In this document: piece by piece, positions 18,132-27,365 of the stretch
Layout: every line of letters starts with the position of its first letter
Position numbering within the stretch: position 1 is the first letter of the stretch
Assembly: GCA_020436835.1 (NCBI GenBank)
Contig: JAGQWZ010000241.1
Coordinates: forward strand, 1-43,956
DNA length: 43,956 bases
Direction of reading: 5' to 3'
Source: Saprospiraceae bacterium
Lineage (GTDB): Bacteria > Bacteroidota > Bacteroidia > Chitinophagales > Saprospiraceae
Translations under genes and position numbers: made by a program
Notes under the pieces: model-generated
Databases searched by the model: none
The model's input: only the letters and a program-made list of their open reading frames with translations
Told to the model about the DNA's origin: nothing

Positions 18132-20549
18132 ATGAAAAACCTATTTACCCTAATTTTCCTTTTTATCTATTCGCTTACAAGTGCAAAAAATGATCCGCAG
18201 ATCACAGGAGCGATATCTGACGATCAAGGACAGGATGTACCCTATGCTACGGTATTGCTGCAAAAGGCGACGGACACAAGCATGGTAAAGGCAGATATTT
18301 CCGATGAGGCAGGGAATTATACTTTCCTGAATGTACCCGCCGGTACATATTTCATCGAAGTTACTTTTGTCGGCTATGGAACGTCTCATTCGGCCCCATT
18401 TCAATTTGACGGTAAAAGTGTATTTAAAGTCCCATCCATTATTTTAAGCCAACAGACCGAACAGCTCTCTGAAGTAGTTGTAAAATCAAGTCGCCCTATT
18501 GTAGAAGTGCAACCAGATAAAACAGTCTTCAATGTAGATGGATCGGTCAACGCTGTTGGCAATACCGCATTGGAACTACTGAGAAAGTCCCCCGGTGTGG
18601 TAGTTGACAATAATGAGAATTTAATCCTGCAAGGTAAAAATGGAGTGCAGGTTTATATCGATGGTAAAAAATCACCGCTCAGTGGTGATGATCTGGCCAA
18701 CTATTTAAAATCCCTCCAATCTACTGAAATAGATGCCATCGAAATCATTACCAACCCTTCAGCAAAATACGATGCAGAAGGCAATGCCGGAATTATTAAT
18801 ATTCGACTTAAAAAAGACCAGGGACTTGGTTTTAACGGCACGGCGACCGGAGGATACCGGTACGGGAAAAATTCAAAATATAACGGATCAGCCAGTCTGA
18901 ATTATCGGGAAAGTAATTTTAATACTTTTGGTTCTTACAACATTTATTCCGGAGAAAATCTGAGTGAGTTCTTTTTATTTCGCGAGCAGGGTGGTAATGC
19001 CTACGACCAATCGAATATTGATCTTGGTAATAGCACAAACCATGGATTTAGAATAGGAACAGATTTATTTATCAACAAAAAGAACACCATTGGAATCCTG
19101 GTCAATGGCAGTTTAAATGATCATAACTCAATCACTAATAGCAATACCAACATATCCAGCCTGGCGGATGGTATTATTGACAGTTTCCTGGTTGCCAGTA
19201 ATAAAATCAATTCATCCAGGGATAACGTTAACTTTAATTTGAACTATGCTTTCAGAGGGGAAAATGACAAATCCTTAAATATTGATTTCGACTACGGTTA
19301 TTACCGGAATAATACCAATTCATTTCAACCAAATCAATATTTGGCAGAGGATGGATTTACCACTTTATTCGAAAGAACATTTAGTAATGTAACCCCAACC
19401 GATATCGATATTTATACAGGTAAAATAGACTACGAAACTAATTTTGCCAAAGGTAAGCTCGCTCTGGGAGTTAAATCTTCTCTGGTCGAAACGGACAATA
19501 CCTTTGATAATTATGACATAATCGAAGGGGAGCGTATAAAGAATTTGGATAGAAGTAACAATTTTGTTTACAGGGAGAACGTGAACGCCGCCTATTCCAG
19601 TTGGCAACGGAAAATCAGCGAAAAAATTAATATTAATATTGGACTAAGGGTAGAACATACCAATAGTATGGGCGATCTGACCAGTACCCAGACAAATATG
19701 GACGAGGCGGTAGAAAGAGATTATGTTGATTTTTTCCCTTCAGGAGGTATTACCTTACAAGCAAATGACAATAATAGTTGGCGATTGGCCTATTCCAGAA
19801 GAATTGACCGGCCAAGTTATCAGGATCTTAATCCATTCGAATTCCAGCTGGATGAATTGACCTTCCAAAGAGGGAATCCCTTCTTAAATCCTCAGTATTC
19901 CAACTCATACTCCCTGACTCATACCTATAAGTACACATTGAACAGCACTTTAAGTTATACTGTGATCAGTGATGTCTTTACGCAAATCACCGACGCCGTT
20001 GATGACCGAAAGGCCACATTGACCAACATAAATCTGGCAGAACAAAAAAACCTTGCCTTATCTGTAAGTTATCCGTTTACGATCACCAAATGGTGGAATG
20101 TTTATGCAACAGCTACCGCATATCACCTTGAGAATAATGCGGATATTGATGGTAAAATCATCGACCTGAATGTGAATGCCTTCAACTTTTATGGTCAAAA
20201 CACGTTTATGCTTCCTAAGGGATTTAAAGCAGAGCTATCAGGATGGTACAATGCGCCTACATTGTGGGGAAACTGGGTCACCAATTCCCAATATGATGTA
20301 TCAGCGGGTATATCCAAAAAGTTTTGGGATGATGCTGCTACCCTAAAGATCTCAGTAAGTGACCTCTTTTATACCAATGGCTGGGGAGGTGAAAGCCGTT
20401 TCGGCCAACTCTATATGCGCGGCGGCGGTAATTGGGAAAGCCGGCAGCTAAGGGTGAATTTCACCTATTTATTTGGCAACAAGCAGGTTAAAAGCGCTAG
20501 AAACCGGAAGACCGGAATTGAGGAGGAACAAAGCCGGATCAAGGGATAA
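18132..20549 (+). CDS. outer-membrane beta-barrel receptor (TonB-dependent-like, OMP_b-brl_3 type)
   Basis: 805 residues from ATG 18132, which opens a clean signal peptide (MKNLFTLIFLFIYSLTSA). An in-frame upstream start at 18075 would add 19 non-signal residues. Domains: carboxypeptidase-regulatory-like sandwich (about 25-110, ITGAISDDQGQDVPYATVLL), a plug-like domain (about 120-235, with VFNVDGSVNAVGNTALELL, VQVYIDGKKSPL and YDAEGNAGIINI), then a long barrel with alternating aromatic strands. It lacks SusC hallmarks and has no SusD partner, so it belongs to the general Bacteroidota outer-membrane beta-barrel family; the ligand is unknown. A clear intrinsic terminator follows the gene at 20572. 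It is transcribed independently of pcm and the downstream esterase genes. Confidence 0.88.
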   Translation: MKNLFTLIFLFIYSLTSAKNDPQITGAISDDQGQDVPYATVLLQKATDTSMVKADISDEAGNYTFLNVPAGTYFIEVTFVGYGTSHSAPFQFDGKSVFKVPSIILSQQTEQLSEVVVKSSRPIVEVQPDKTVFNVDGSVNAVGNTALELLRKSPGVVVDNNENLILQGKNGVQVYIDGKKSPLSGDDLANYLKSLQSTEIDAIEIITNPSAKYDAEGNAGIINIRLKKDQGLGFNGTATGGYRYGKNSKYNGSASLNYRESNFNTFGSYNIYSGENLSEFFLFREQGGNAYDQSNIDLGNSTNHGFRIGTDLFINKKNTIGILVNGSLNDHNSITNSNTNISSLADGIIDSFLVASNKINSSRDNVNFNLNYAFRGENDKSLNIDFDYGYYRNNTNSFQPNQYLAEDGFTTLFERTFSNVTPTDIDIYTGKIDYETNFAKGKLALGVKSSLVETDNTFDNYDIIEGERIKNLDRSNNFVYRENVNAAYSSWQRKISEKININIGLRVEHTNSMGDLTSTQTNMDEAVERDYVDFFPSGGITLQANDNNSWRLAYSRRIDRPSYQDLNPFEFQLDELTFQRGNPFLNPQYSNSYSLTHTYKYTLNSTLSYTVISDVFTQITDAVDDRKATLTNINLAEQKNLALSVSYPFTITKWWNVYATATAYHLENNADIDGKIIDLNVNAFNFYGQNTFMLPKGFKAELSGWYNAPTLWGNWVTNSQYDVSAGISKKFWDDAATLKISVSDLFYTNGWGGESRFGQLYMRGGGNWESRQLRVNFTYLFGNKQVKSARNRKTGIEEEQSRIKG

Positions 20550-20571
20550 TAATCAGGTGGAAACAATCAGT

Positions 20572-20604
20572 GAGAGGTCATCCGCAAGGGTGATCTCTTT
20601 TTTT
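20572..20604 (+). terminator. Rho-independent terminator after the outer-membrane receptor gene
   Basis: Stem GAGA(GG bulge)TCATCC, tetraloop GCAA, GGGTGATCTC, followed by seven T. It starts 22 bp after the stop codon at 20549. The GC content, tetraloop and T-run make this a convincing intrinsic terminator. Confidence 0.85.
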
Positions 20605-20726
20605 GTCCCAACAGTTCTTTTTCACGATTCCATGATTTGTGCCCGGTGATCATATGTTGTCTGCAAATGATTAGTATCTTTAGTAGCCTTACGGACTAAC
20701 TCATCATTTGGAATAAATCGGGAATA

Positions 20727-20984
20727 ATGTTGTTTCGTTACTCCTTTCATACCACACTTTTAGTATCCTGTTCCAATCTTATTGCTCAATCCCTACTGAG
20801 GGTAAGTCAGGCACCGTTGATTGACCTTCACCTTCTGGCTCCTGATTGGGCTTCTCCAAATTCTCATTGGTTCTTAAGTGATCTACGGGGAGATCCATTC
20901 GACACTAATGCCGGCTTCATAAATCTGGAAACGGATCTACTGATGAAGGGATGGGGTAAACCAGCGTATACAAAAGAAACGTAA
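20727..20984 (+). CDS. small secreted protein, unrecognised
   Basis: 85 residues. The first 21 look like a signal peptide (MLFRYSFHTTLLVSC, then NLIAQ). The mature part contains LHLLAPDWASPNSHWFLSDL and DTNAGFINLETDLLMKGW, which looks like real protein with many aromatic and polar residues but fits no family I know. It might be a complete small protein or the truncated remnant of a larger hydrolase. Its TAA overlaps the ATG of the next 45-codon ORF (TAATG), which favours a translated unit. It leads a run that continues into the Tat-exported carboxylesterase. Confidence 0.5.
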   Translation: MLFRYSFHTTLLVSCSNLIAQSLLRVSQAPLIDLHLLAPDWASPNSHWFLSDLRGDPFDTNAGFINLETDLLMKGWGKPAYTKET

Positions 20985-21121
20985 TGAAAAAAAGAAGTGA
21001 CCTCAACTTGACAAAAATGAAGTGCGATTTATTTGACTGGATGAAGACCAGTTTGAGTGTGCAGGACCTTAGCCATTTATCAGATAAATTTTTAAGAGAA
21101 ATAAAGGGAAGGATTTATTAA
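20984..21121 (+). CDS. 45-residue ORF coupled between the small secreted protein and the esterase
   Basis: Runs from ATG 20984, overlapping the previous TAA by one base, to TAA 21119-21121. The product starts MKKRSDLNLTKMKCDLFDWM and ends SDKFLREIKGRIY: basic, soluble, no signal peptide. It ends 19 bp before the carboxylesterase ATG. The TAATG overlap and tight spacing suggest translation, but the ORF is short and I recognise no family. A degraded gene end is the alternative. Confidence 0.35.
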   Translation: MKKRSDLNLTKMKCDLFDWMKTSLSVQDLSHLSDKFLREIKGRIY

Positions 21122-21140
21122 CAATAAAAAAGCGATTAAA

Positions 21141-22826
21141 ATGAAAACAAATCGAAGGGATTTTTTTCAGACTTTAGGAGTCAGTACTGCTGGATTGGGA
21201 CTGATTTCGAATGTGCCTATTGCCAGAAAACCAGAAACAAATAGGGATACCACCGATGCTTACAATAACGAGCAGATATTATTTATCGGTGACGACATTG
21301 CTATCACTAATACAGTCTACGGAAAAGTACAGGGATTCATTTTAAGAGATATTTACCAATTCCGGGGTATTCCCTATGGCGCGGATACCGGAGGTAAAAA
21401 CCGGTTCATGCCTCCCCAAAAACCGGAACCATGGGATGAGGTAAGACCCGCAGTATGGTGGGGAAATTCTGCACCACAAATCATGGATAATAGATACGCC
21501 AGTGTCTGGTCAGCATATGCTGATCACTGGAATTATGATGATGTGAGTGAAGACTGCCTGAAGCTGAATGTTTGGACACCAGCCCTCAATGACGGTAAAA
21601 AACGACCGGTCATGGTCTGGCTGCATGGCGGGGGCTACACGAATGGTAATGGAATCGAACAGGACGGCTATATGGGAGAAAACCTCAGTCGCAAAGGAGA
21701 CATCGTGTTTGTATCCATCAATCATCGGCTGGGACCCATCGGATTTTCTGACCTGTCTGGAGTGGGAGGTGACAAATATAAACATTCGGGAAATGTCGGG
21801 GCTCTGGATATGGTGGCCGCACTGGAATGGGTCAAGGAAAACATCGCTAATTTTGGCGGCGATCCCAACAATGTAACCATCATGGGTCAGTCCGGAGGAG
21901 GAGCAAAAGTATGCACGCTGACAGCAATGCCAAAAGCCGCAGGACTCTTCCATAAAGCAGTGCCCTTAAGTGGGTCAACCATCACCGCCATGGATCAGAA
22001 GTATTCCCAAAAGTTGGGTCAGTATATCCTGAGCGAGGCCGGTCTTTCAGCAGGTGAAATTGACAAGCTGCAGGAGATGCCCTGGAAAGAATATATTCTC
22101 GTGGCTAACAAAGCCAGCCAGAAACTGAGAGAAGAGACTCCGGACAATGGGATGTTACGCCGGGGATTCGGTCCCGTGGCTGACGATATCAATATACCGG
22201 CAGGCACCTTCTATTCCGATCCGGATGGTGTTTCTTCAGAGGTACCAATGCTAATATGCAGCACCTTTCATGAGTGGGGTATAGCCCGCACCAATCCCGA
22301 GTTGGAAAAAATCACTGCGTCCGAAGCAAAGGAAATGCTCAAAGAAAGAGCTGGCTTCAGAGGTGGCCTTGGCGATAAAGCGCCGGTGGTCTATGATGCC
22401 TATGCTGCTGCCTTCCCGGATAAAAAACCAATAGAGATTATGACCATGGTTGCCAGTAATCGCAAAAGTGTAATTGAAACGGCAACCGCGAAATCTCAGC
22501 AAAAATCACCGGTGTATGTGGCCTGGTTCGGTTGGGAACCCCCGATGTTCAACGGCCGGATGCGGGCATTCCACTGTCTTGATATTTGCTTTTGGTTTTA
22601 CAATACCGATCTTATGTTAACGCATACCGGTGGAGGATCAAGACCTAGAAAGCTTTCGGAAAAAATGTCTGATGCACTACTGCAATTTATGCGAAGTGGC
22701 AATCCAAATTGTGAGAGCATGCCTCAATGGCCATCGTTTACGGAGGAAAACGGTGAAACGATGATTCTCAATGATATCTGCGAGGTGAGAAATGATCCGG
22801 ACAAGGAAGGGAGAACGATGTTGTAG
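21141..22826 (+). CDS. Tat-exported type-B carboxylesterase
   Basis: 561 residues, usual size for the family (alpha/beta hydrolases of the cholinesterase/para-nitrobenzyl esterase type). A twin-arginine signal is visible (NRRDFFQTLGVSTAGLGLI), so the folded enzyme is probably exported to the periplasm. VWLHGGGYTNGNG forms the oxyanion hole, EDCLKLNVWTP and FGGDPNNVTIMGQSGGGAK are classic family segments, and the nucleophile is Ser251 in GQSGG. The likely catalytic histidine is in AFHCLDICFWF. It hydrolyses carboxylic esters; the natural substrate is unknown. Its position among sulfatases and a serine hydrolase hints at trimming of acylated or sulfated polymers, which is inference. It is preceded by two small coupled ORFs. 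Confidence 0.92.
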   Translation: MKTNRRDFFQTLGVSTAGLGLISNVPIARKPETNRDTTDAYNNEQILFIGDDIAITNTVYGKVQGFILRDIYQFRGIPYGADTGGKNRFMPPQKPEPWDEVRPAVWWGNSAPQIMDNRYASVWSAYADHWNYDDVSEDCLKLNVWTPALNDGKKRPVMVWLHGGGYTNGNGIEQDGYMGENLSRKGDIVFVSINHRLGPIGFSDLSGVGGDKYKHSGNVGALDMVAALEWVKENIANFGGDPNNVTIMGQSGGGAKVCTLTAMPKAAGLFHKAVPLSGSTITAMDQKYSQKLGQYILSEAGLSAGEIDKLQEMPWKEYILVANKASQKLREETPDNGMLRRGFGPVADDINIPAGTFYSDPDGVSSEVPMLICSTFHEWGIARTNPELEKITASEAKEMLKERAGFRGGLGDKAPVVYDAYAAAFPDKKPIEIMTMVASNRKSVIETATAKSQQKSPVYVAWFGWEPPMFNGRMRAFHCLDICFWFYNTDLMLTHTGGGSRPRKLSEKMSDALLQFMRSGNPNCESMPQWPSFTEENGETMILNDICEVRNDPDKEGRTML

Positions 22827-23155
22827 AAAAAAAATGGTTTAATACCGTTGTAATAACCAGGACTTGTCCGATCTCTTGGTTTAAAAATCCAAACCTGGGA
22901 TATTTTTAACCGATATCGCAGTAAATTTAAAGGCAGTGTTAGTCCATAACGCTGCCTCTTTTATCTCTAACATAGCCAAATGCTATTCTTCACTTCACCA
23001 GTAAAAATTCTATTGGTATTTCTATCTAGTCGTAAAAATTCAAATTCTCATAAATGAGCCGGTACCGGTAAACTCCTGAAATCAGGAAAATAGAGTAAAA
23101 CAATCCTTTATTACATGAATAAAAATATATTTAATGATCACAATTCAATATAAAT
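22827..23155. other. intergenic region between esterase and sulfatase
   Basis: 329 bp without a gene. It holds a terminator at 22931-22962 and, near the downstream gene, a 7-of-8 match to the -7 consensus (TATATTTA, 23126-23133) about 23 bp before the sulfatase ATG. The rest is AT-rich with no further structure that I can support. Confidence 0.6.
22931..22962 (+). terminator. Rho-independent terminator after the carboxylesterase gene
   Basis: AGGCAGTGTTA, loop GTCCA, TAACGCTGCCT, then CTTTT. The 11-bp stem includes one T-G wobble. It lies about 105 bp after the esterase stop codon, so it may close the esterase transcript. Confidence 0.75.
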
Positions 23156-24649
23156 ATGCTTTCGCACAGATTAATACGGGGTATCTTCCTTATTTGTTTC
23201 CTTGCTGTCCATGTGGCTTATAGCCAGCCGAATATTCTGGTTGTATTTTCTGATGATCTCAATTGCCGGATTGGACCTTATATGGAACTGGACCGGCATA
23301 CGCCGAATCTGGACAGGTTAGCAGCTGAAGGGGTCCGCTTTAACCGGGCTTATTGCCAATTTCCGCTTTGTGGACCATCCAGAGCTTCAATCATGAGTGG
23401 CCTGTATCCCCATACCAATGGTGTATTAACGAATGATGATCAACCGGGTAGTTATAAAAAAATCAATCCGGAACTCAAAGACCACCCATCCATGGCAGGA
23501 TTCTTTCGCGAGCGAGGATATTTTACAGCGAGAGTTTCAAAAATATTTCACATGGGTGTTCCCGGCGGCATTGAAAGGGGAGACCCGGGAGGGGACGAGC
23601 CAGATTCGTGGGATTATGCCTACAATATAATGGGCCCCGAAACGAATAGTCCTGGTGACCTTCAACTACTTTCTCCAAAAAACCTTCATTACGGTGCTAA
23701 TTTTTCCCGGATGATTCTGCCTGACAGCTTACAATATTTCCAGACCGATTACTTAGCAGCAAATCAGGCTATCGCAATTCTCGAAAACCGGGCAGGTAAA
23801 ATACCGGAAGGCGCAAAAAACAAGAAACGTTTAAAACCAGATGCTCCCTTCTTTCTCGCTGTGGGATTTGTGAGACCGCATGTTCCGTTGATTGCGACCG
23901 AAAGTTGCTTCAGTCATTATCCCGAAAATGAAACGGAGTTACCAAGTGTACAAATTGGCAAGGATATTCCGGAAGCAGCACTTCGCAAGCAAAATGAAAA
24001 ACAGTTTGGAATGAATATTCTGCAGAAAAAACAAACGATCAGTGCCTATATGGCCAGCGTTCGATTTATGGATGAGCAGGTGGGCAGACTATTAAATACC
24101 CTGGATAAATTAAACCTGAGGGAAAACACGATCGTCATTTTTCTATCCGACCATGGTTATAATTTGGGAGAACATGACTGTTGGGCTAAGTCCAGTCTGT
24201 GGGAAGGTACTGTTCGAGTGCCGGTGATTATTTCGGCCCCTGGTTTCGAAGACCAGGCAGGCACATCCTGCGAGTCCATCATTCAATTGATCGATCTCTA
24301 CCCTACCCTTCTGGACCTTTGTGGATTCACTGCTGACAAACCAGAGATCCTTCAAGGCAGGAGCCTGAAAAGGCACTTGCAGAACAGCGCCTTTACAGAT
24401 CAGGAAGCATCTGCTTTTTCAGTATCCTACCAGGGCAATGCCGGTACCCTCAAATTTGACCATTGGCGCTACACTCGCTGGTCCGCTCCGAATGAAGGGG
24501 GGAGTATAAAAAATGATGAAGAATTATATGATCACCGGACAGATCCGGAAGAATGGAGAAATCTTGTCAACGATCCGGAACAAAAACAAGTTCTGGAAGA
24601 TATGCGGCAGAAATACGATGCGATGCTGACCTCTGTTAAAAAGGAATAA
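23156..24649 (+). CDS. S1-family sulfatase, iduronate-2-sulfatase-like
   Basis: 497 residues. A signal peptide (ending near HVAYS) precedes PNILVVFSDDLN, the metal-binding start of the alkaline-phosphatase-like fold. The formylglycine motif is CGPSR with Cys72, which must be oxidised by a formylglycine-generating or anSME enzyme; none is encoded in this window. Further family segments are SIMSGLYPHTNGV, SKIFHMG, FFLAVGFVRPHVPL, FLSDHGYNLGEHDCWAKSSLWE and LYDHRTDPEEWRNL. The overall pattern is that of iduronate-2-sulfatase-like S1 enzymes, which release sulfate from sulfated sugars. It is transcribed separately from the esterase and convergent with the PD40 lipoprotein gene. Confidence 0.93.
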   Translation: MLSHRLIRGIFLICFLAVHVAYSQPNILVVFSDDLNCRIGPYMELDRHTPNLDRLAAEGVRFNRAYCQFPLCGPSRASIMSGLYPHTNGVLTNDDQPGSYKKINPELKDHPSMAGFFRERGYFTARVSKIFHMGVPGGIERGDPGGDEPDSWDYAYNIMGPETNSPGDLQLLSPKNLHYGANFSRMILPDSLQYFQTDYLAANQAIAILENRAGKIPEGAKNKKRLKPDAPFFLAVGFVRPHVPLIATESCFSHYPENETELPSVQIGKDIPEAALRKQNEKQFGMNILQKKQTISAYMASVRFMDEQVGRLLNTLDKLNLRENTIVIFLSDHGYNLGEHDCWAKSSLWEGTVRVPVIISAPGFEDQAGTSCESIIQLIDLYPTLLDLCGFTADKPEILQGRSLKRHLQNSAFTDQEASAFSVSYQGNAGTLKFDHWRYTRWSAPNEGGSIKNDEELYDHRTDPEEWRNLVNDPEQKQVLEDMRQKYDAMLTSVKKE

Positions 24650-24654
24650 ACGGC

Positions 24655-24688
24655 GAATCTCTTCCGGAGGTGTCACCACAAGAGAATC
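24655..24688. terminator. possible bidirectional terminator hairpin between convergent genes
   Basis: GAATCTCTT (24655-24663) and AAGAGAATC (24680-24688) pair with one mismatch, and the loop contains an inner GGTG-T-CACC. It sits 6 bp after the sulfatase stop and 12 bp before the end of the minus-strand PD40 gene. There is no long T-run on either side, so this is only a candidate. Confidence 0.4.
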
Positions 24689-24699
24689 TATGTCGCATT

Positions 24700-25674
24700 T
24701 TATAAAGGTAACCGGCTCAGATTTATTCGGTATATATCACCAAGCCCATTCCCGGGGCGGTCAGCCATATCCTTTAGATCGTTGGGAGATCTGATGATAC
24801 GCGAACCTGCCAGTCGTTCGCTGGTAAAATAAAAGGTCCCGTTCGCAAAATCGACAAAGGGACAATAGTCAAGTTTTTCCGAATTAATTGCAGTACAATT
24901 TATTGCCGGCGACCACTCACCATTTACTTTTTTACTTAAATAAAGATCACCTCCGCCCAAATCGTCCTCCCGTCCGTAAGAACTAAAAATGATCAGATCC
25001 TCAGCAGGACTAACGTAAGCATTAAATTCATAGGTCTTGCTATTTATATTGGAGTCCAGGGGCTCCGGTTGCTGAAATACACCGTTTACCTTTCTGCTGA
25101 CAAAAATATCTTCCAGACCTCTTCCACCAGGTCGGCTGGCAGTAAAATAAAGATTACCGGAAAAAGCAACGGAAGGGAAAAATTCATCTGACCTTTTATT
25201 AATAGTTGTGTCCAGTGCCCGGGGATTTACCCACTGATCTCCCTGTCTCTCCGCCACCCATATATTGTAATCACCGGCACTTTCAGTGTAGAAGGGGCGA
25301 TTGGACGAGAAGTAAAGCAAATCTCCATCTGGTGAAATAAAAGGTTCGATATCTTGAAATTCGCCAGAAAATGGTAATATTTCCAGTGCACTCCATTTCT
25401 TACCTTGCCTGATCATCCGAAATAAACACCGATAATTCTGGCGGTAATCACCGCGGGTAAAAATAATTTCCTCTCCGTCGGGACTGATAGCGAAATCCCT
25501 TTCGACGAGAGGGGTGGAAATAACACCCGGACCAAATAGCTCCACCGAGTCAGGACGGCGTGCCAAGTCAATAGCTATTTGTTCTGACTCCATGCCGCAT
25601 GAATTGGCAAGCCAAAAAATAAATATCATAATTGATAACCTGCACATATCCATAGAACTATTTGTCAATTTCAT
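24700..25674 (-). CDS. PD40/TolB-like beta-propeller lipoprotein
   Basis: 324 residues. The N-terminus is hydrophobic with a lipobox at LANSC (Cys26); a start at Met8 would also work, but the ATG at 25674 forms TAATG with the preceding stop. The mature part has WD40-like (PD40) repeats, each with an SPDG core and an aromatic strand: ISPDGEEIIFTRG, FISPDGDLLYFSSNRP, YNIWVAERQGDQW, SGNLYFTASRPGGRGLEDIF, YVSPAEDLIIFSSYGRE. It ends with FYFTSERLAGSRI. Such envelope propellers often bind partner proteins or glycans; no enzyme residues are evident. It is co-transcribed with the upstream uracil-DNA-glycosylase gene, with no obvious functional link. Confidence 0.85.
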   Translation of the reverse strand: MKLTNSSMDMCRLSIMIFIFWLANSCGMESEQIAIDLARRPDSVELFGPGVISTPLVERDFAISPDGEEIIFTRGDYRQNYRCLFRMIRQGKKWSALEILPFSGEFQDIEPFISPDGDLLYFSSNRPFYTESAGDYNIWVAERQGDQWVNPRALDTTINKRSDEFFPSVAFSGNLYFTASRPGGRGLEDIFVSRKVNGVFQQPEPLDSNINSKTYEFNAYVSPAEDLIIFSSYGREDDLGGGDLYLSKKVNGEWSPAINCTAINSEKLDYCPFVDFANGTFYFTSERLAGSRIIRSPNDLKDMADRPGNGLGDIYRINLSRLPL

Positions 25675-26360
25675 TATCGATGCTTCAGGGCCGATTTGAG
25701 TTTACTTACATACTCATCGATGAAATGATCCTTTCTTTTTAGCCGGTATTGCATAACCCATCTTGGGTGAGGAAGTGGTATCAATTTTTTAAAGAATTTA
25801 TATTCCTCATTTAATTTTTGTAGAAAGGCAAAATTCTTTCCCTGCCCCATACTGAAAGCAATATCAGTACGCACACCAAAAGAAATATGCTTTCTCAAAT
25901 TTTCCAGAATCATGGGCATGATCGCTGATGTTAGATCATTGCTGTCATAATAATTGTAGTTTTTGCCATTTTTTACAAATCCCAGCGGGCAAATAGACGT
26001 GATATAAAATTGGCTGTAGAAGTATTCCACACCTCCGATTGCCCGGATAAAATCATAAACAAAAACGGAAGATAACTCCTGTCTTTTGTCAAAACTATTT
26101 TCAAGGTTGCATTCTTCCTCCATCCGTATTGGGTCGGTAAACGGTATCCCGGTGACTCCGGCTCCAAATCTCCCTGGATTGATTCCCAATAAAACAACCC
26201 GTTGCTCTCCATCAGAAAAGTATTTGGAAAAAAATCTGGTCATTGCATCTCTCACTTCTCCTGATTCATATGGGTATAACCACTCCACCTTTTCGGGAAG
26301 TGAAATATCCGTACTCAGCGAAAAATGATAGTTCAGAATTTTATCTGCAAAAGTTTCCAT
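25674..26360 (-). CDS. SMUG2-type uracil-DNA glycosylase family protein (DUF4918)
   Basis: 228 residues, cytoplasmic. The segment VVLLGINPGRFGAGVTGIPF matches the catalytic-water loop of SMUG-type glycosylases (GxNPGxxGxxxTGxPF), and LIPLPHPRWVMQYR carries the HP-containing DNA-intercalation motif near the C-terminus. The YNYYDSNDL and FGVRTDIAFSMGQGKNF blocks are typical of the Bacteroidota SMUG2/DUF4918 group. The family removes uracil or related bases from DNA in base-excision repair. The protein's stop overlaps the PD40 lipoprotein start (TAATG). It is divergent from the DUF1684 gene. Confidence 0.85.
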   Translation of the reverse strand: METFADKILNYHFSLSTDISLPEKVEWLYPYESGEVRDAMTRFFSKYFSDGEQRVVLLGINPGRFGAGVTGIPFTDPIRMEEECNLENSFDKRQELSSVFVYDFIRAIGGVEYFYSQFYITSICPLGFVKNGKNYNYYDSNDLTSAIMPMILENLRKHISFGVRTDIAFSMGQGKNFAFLQKLNEEYKFFKKLIPLPHPRWVMQYRLKRKDHFIDEYVSKLKSALKHR

Positions 26361-26459
26361 AACAGTATATCAAAAGACAAGATAAGGCAGTGGAAATAAA
26401 TTAACGAAGTCAGGCCAGACAATTAGTCCCTATATTGGTAGCGAAAAACCGCGTTACCC

Positions 26460-27335
26460 ATGAAAAGGCTCCTAATTTATAGCATATTGATTATTGCATT
26501 CGCCAACTGTCAAAGGACAAATAACGCATACAAATTATCCATCGAAGAATGGCAGCAAGAACGACTCAACAACCTGGTCAGAGAGGATGGTTGGGCAACC
26601 CTTGCCGGACTATTTCCACTGAAGGATGGAGAACAATACTTTGGTTCTTCCCAAAGTCTTACGGTCCGATTTCCGGCTTTTGCCCCGGATACCATCGGAA
26701 GTTTTCACGTATCCAATGACTCCGTATGGATGACAGCACCCGCTGAAAAAGGGGTCATGATCAATGGCGTTACGGTGACCAAAATACTGCTGGTTCCCGC
26801 CTCTGACCTTCAGGTCTGTACTTTGGGACGCTCACAATGGTTCGTTATCCAGAGAGGAAGCAGGTTCCTGATTCGATTGCGTGACACCCAACATCCTGCC
26901 CGTACAGCGCTTACCCACATACCCTACTACCCCATTGATGAAAACTGGAAACTAACCGCCACTTTCCATCCCTATGAAACTCCCAAATCGCTGGCTTTAC
27001 CCAATGCTTTGGACATGATTATCAACAATGAAAGTCCCGGATATCTAAAATTCAGCTATCATGGCGAGGAGTTTCAGATGTTGACCCTGGAAGAGGGTGA
27101 TGAATTATTTCTCCTTTTTTACGATCAAACCAGCGGTGTGGAGACGTACGGCGGTGGCAGATACCTGTATGCCGACAAACCAGTGGCAGGAGAAACCACT
27201 GTACTTGATTTTAACAAAGCTTATAGCCCGCCTTGTGCATTCACGGAATTTGCCACCTGTCTGCTACCACCTCAGGAAAATCGATACCCTTTTGCCATCA
27301 CTGCAGGAGAAAAAGATCCTCATTTTTTGCATTGA
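26460..27335 (+). CDS. DUF1684 lipoprotein
   Basis: 291 residues. A lipoprotein signal ends at FANC (Cys17). The mature protein shows the DUF1684 layout: WQQERLNNLVREDGWATLAG near the start, GLFPLKDGEQYFGS, IRLRDTQHPAR, YYPIDENWKLTATF in the middle, and the C-terminal signature LDFNKAYSPPCAFTEFATC then LPPQENRYPFAITAGEK. The family is widespread in Bacteroidota and Actinobacteria with no established biochemical role. The gene is alone and convergent with the second sulfatase gene (30-bp gap). A near-match to the -7 box, TATATTGG at 26431-26438, precedes the start. Confidence 0.9.
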   Translation: MKRLLIYSILIIAFANCQRTNNAYKLSIEEWQQERLNNLVREDGWATLAGLFPLKDGEQYFGSSQSLTVRFPAFAPDTIGSFHVSNDSVWMTAPAEKGVMINGVTVTKILLVPASDLQVCTLGRSQWFVIQRGSRFLIRLRDTQHPARTALTHIPYYPIDENWKLTATFHPYETPKSLALPNALDMIINNESPGYLKFSYHGEEFQMLTLEEGDELFLLFYDQTSGVETYGGGRYLYADKPVAGETTVLDFNKAYSPPCAFTEFATCLLPPQENRYPFAITAGEKDPHFLH

Positions 27336-27365
27336 GACCAGTGTATCTCCCAATCCTACTCCCTG

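Noticed and set aside
21510..21953. 147-codon minus-strand open frame inside the esterase gene
   Set aside because: Antisense shadow; no start context or domain.
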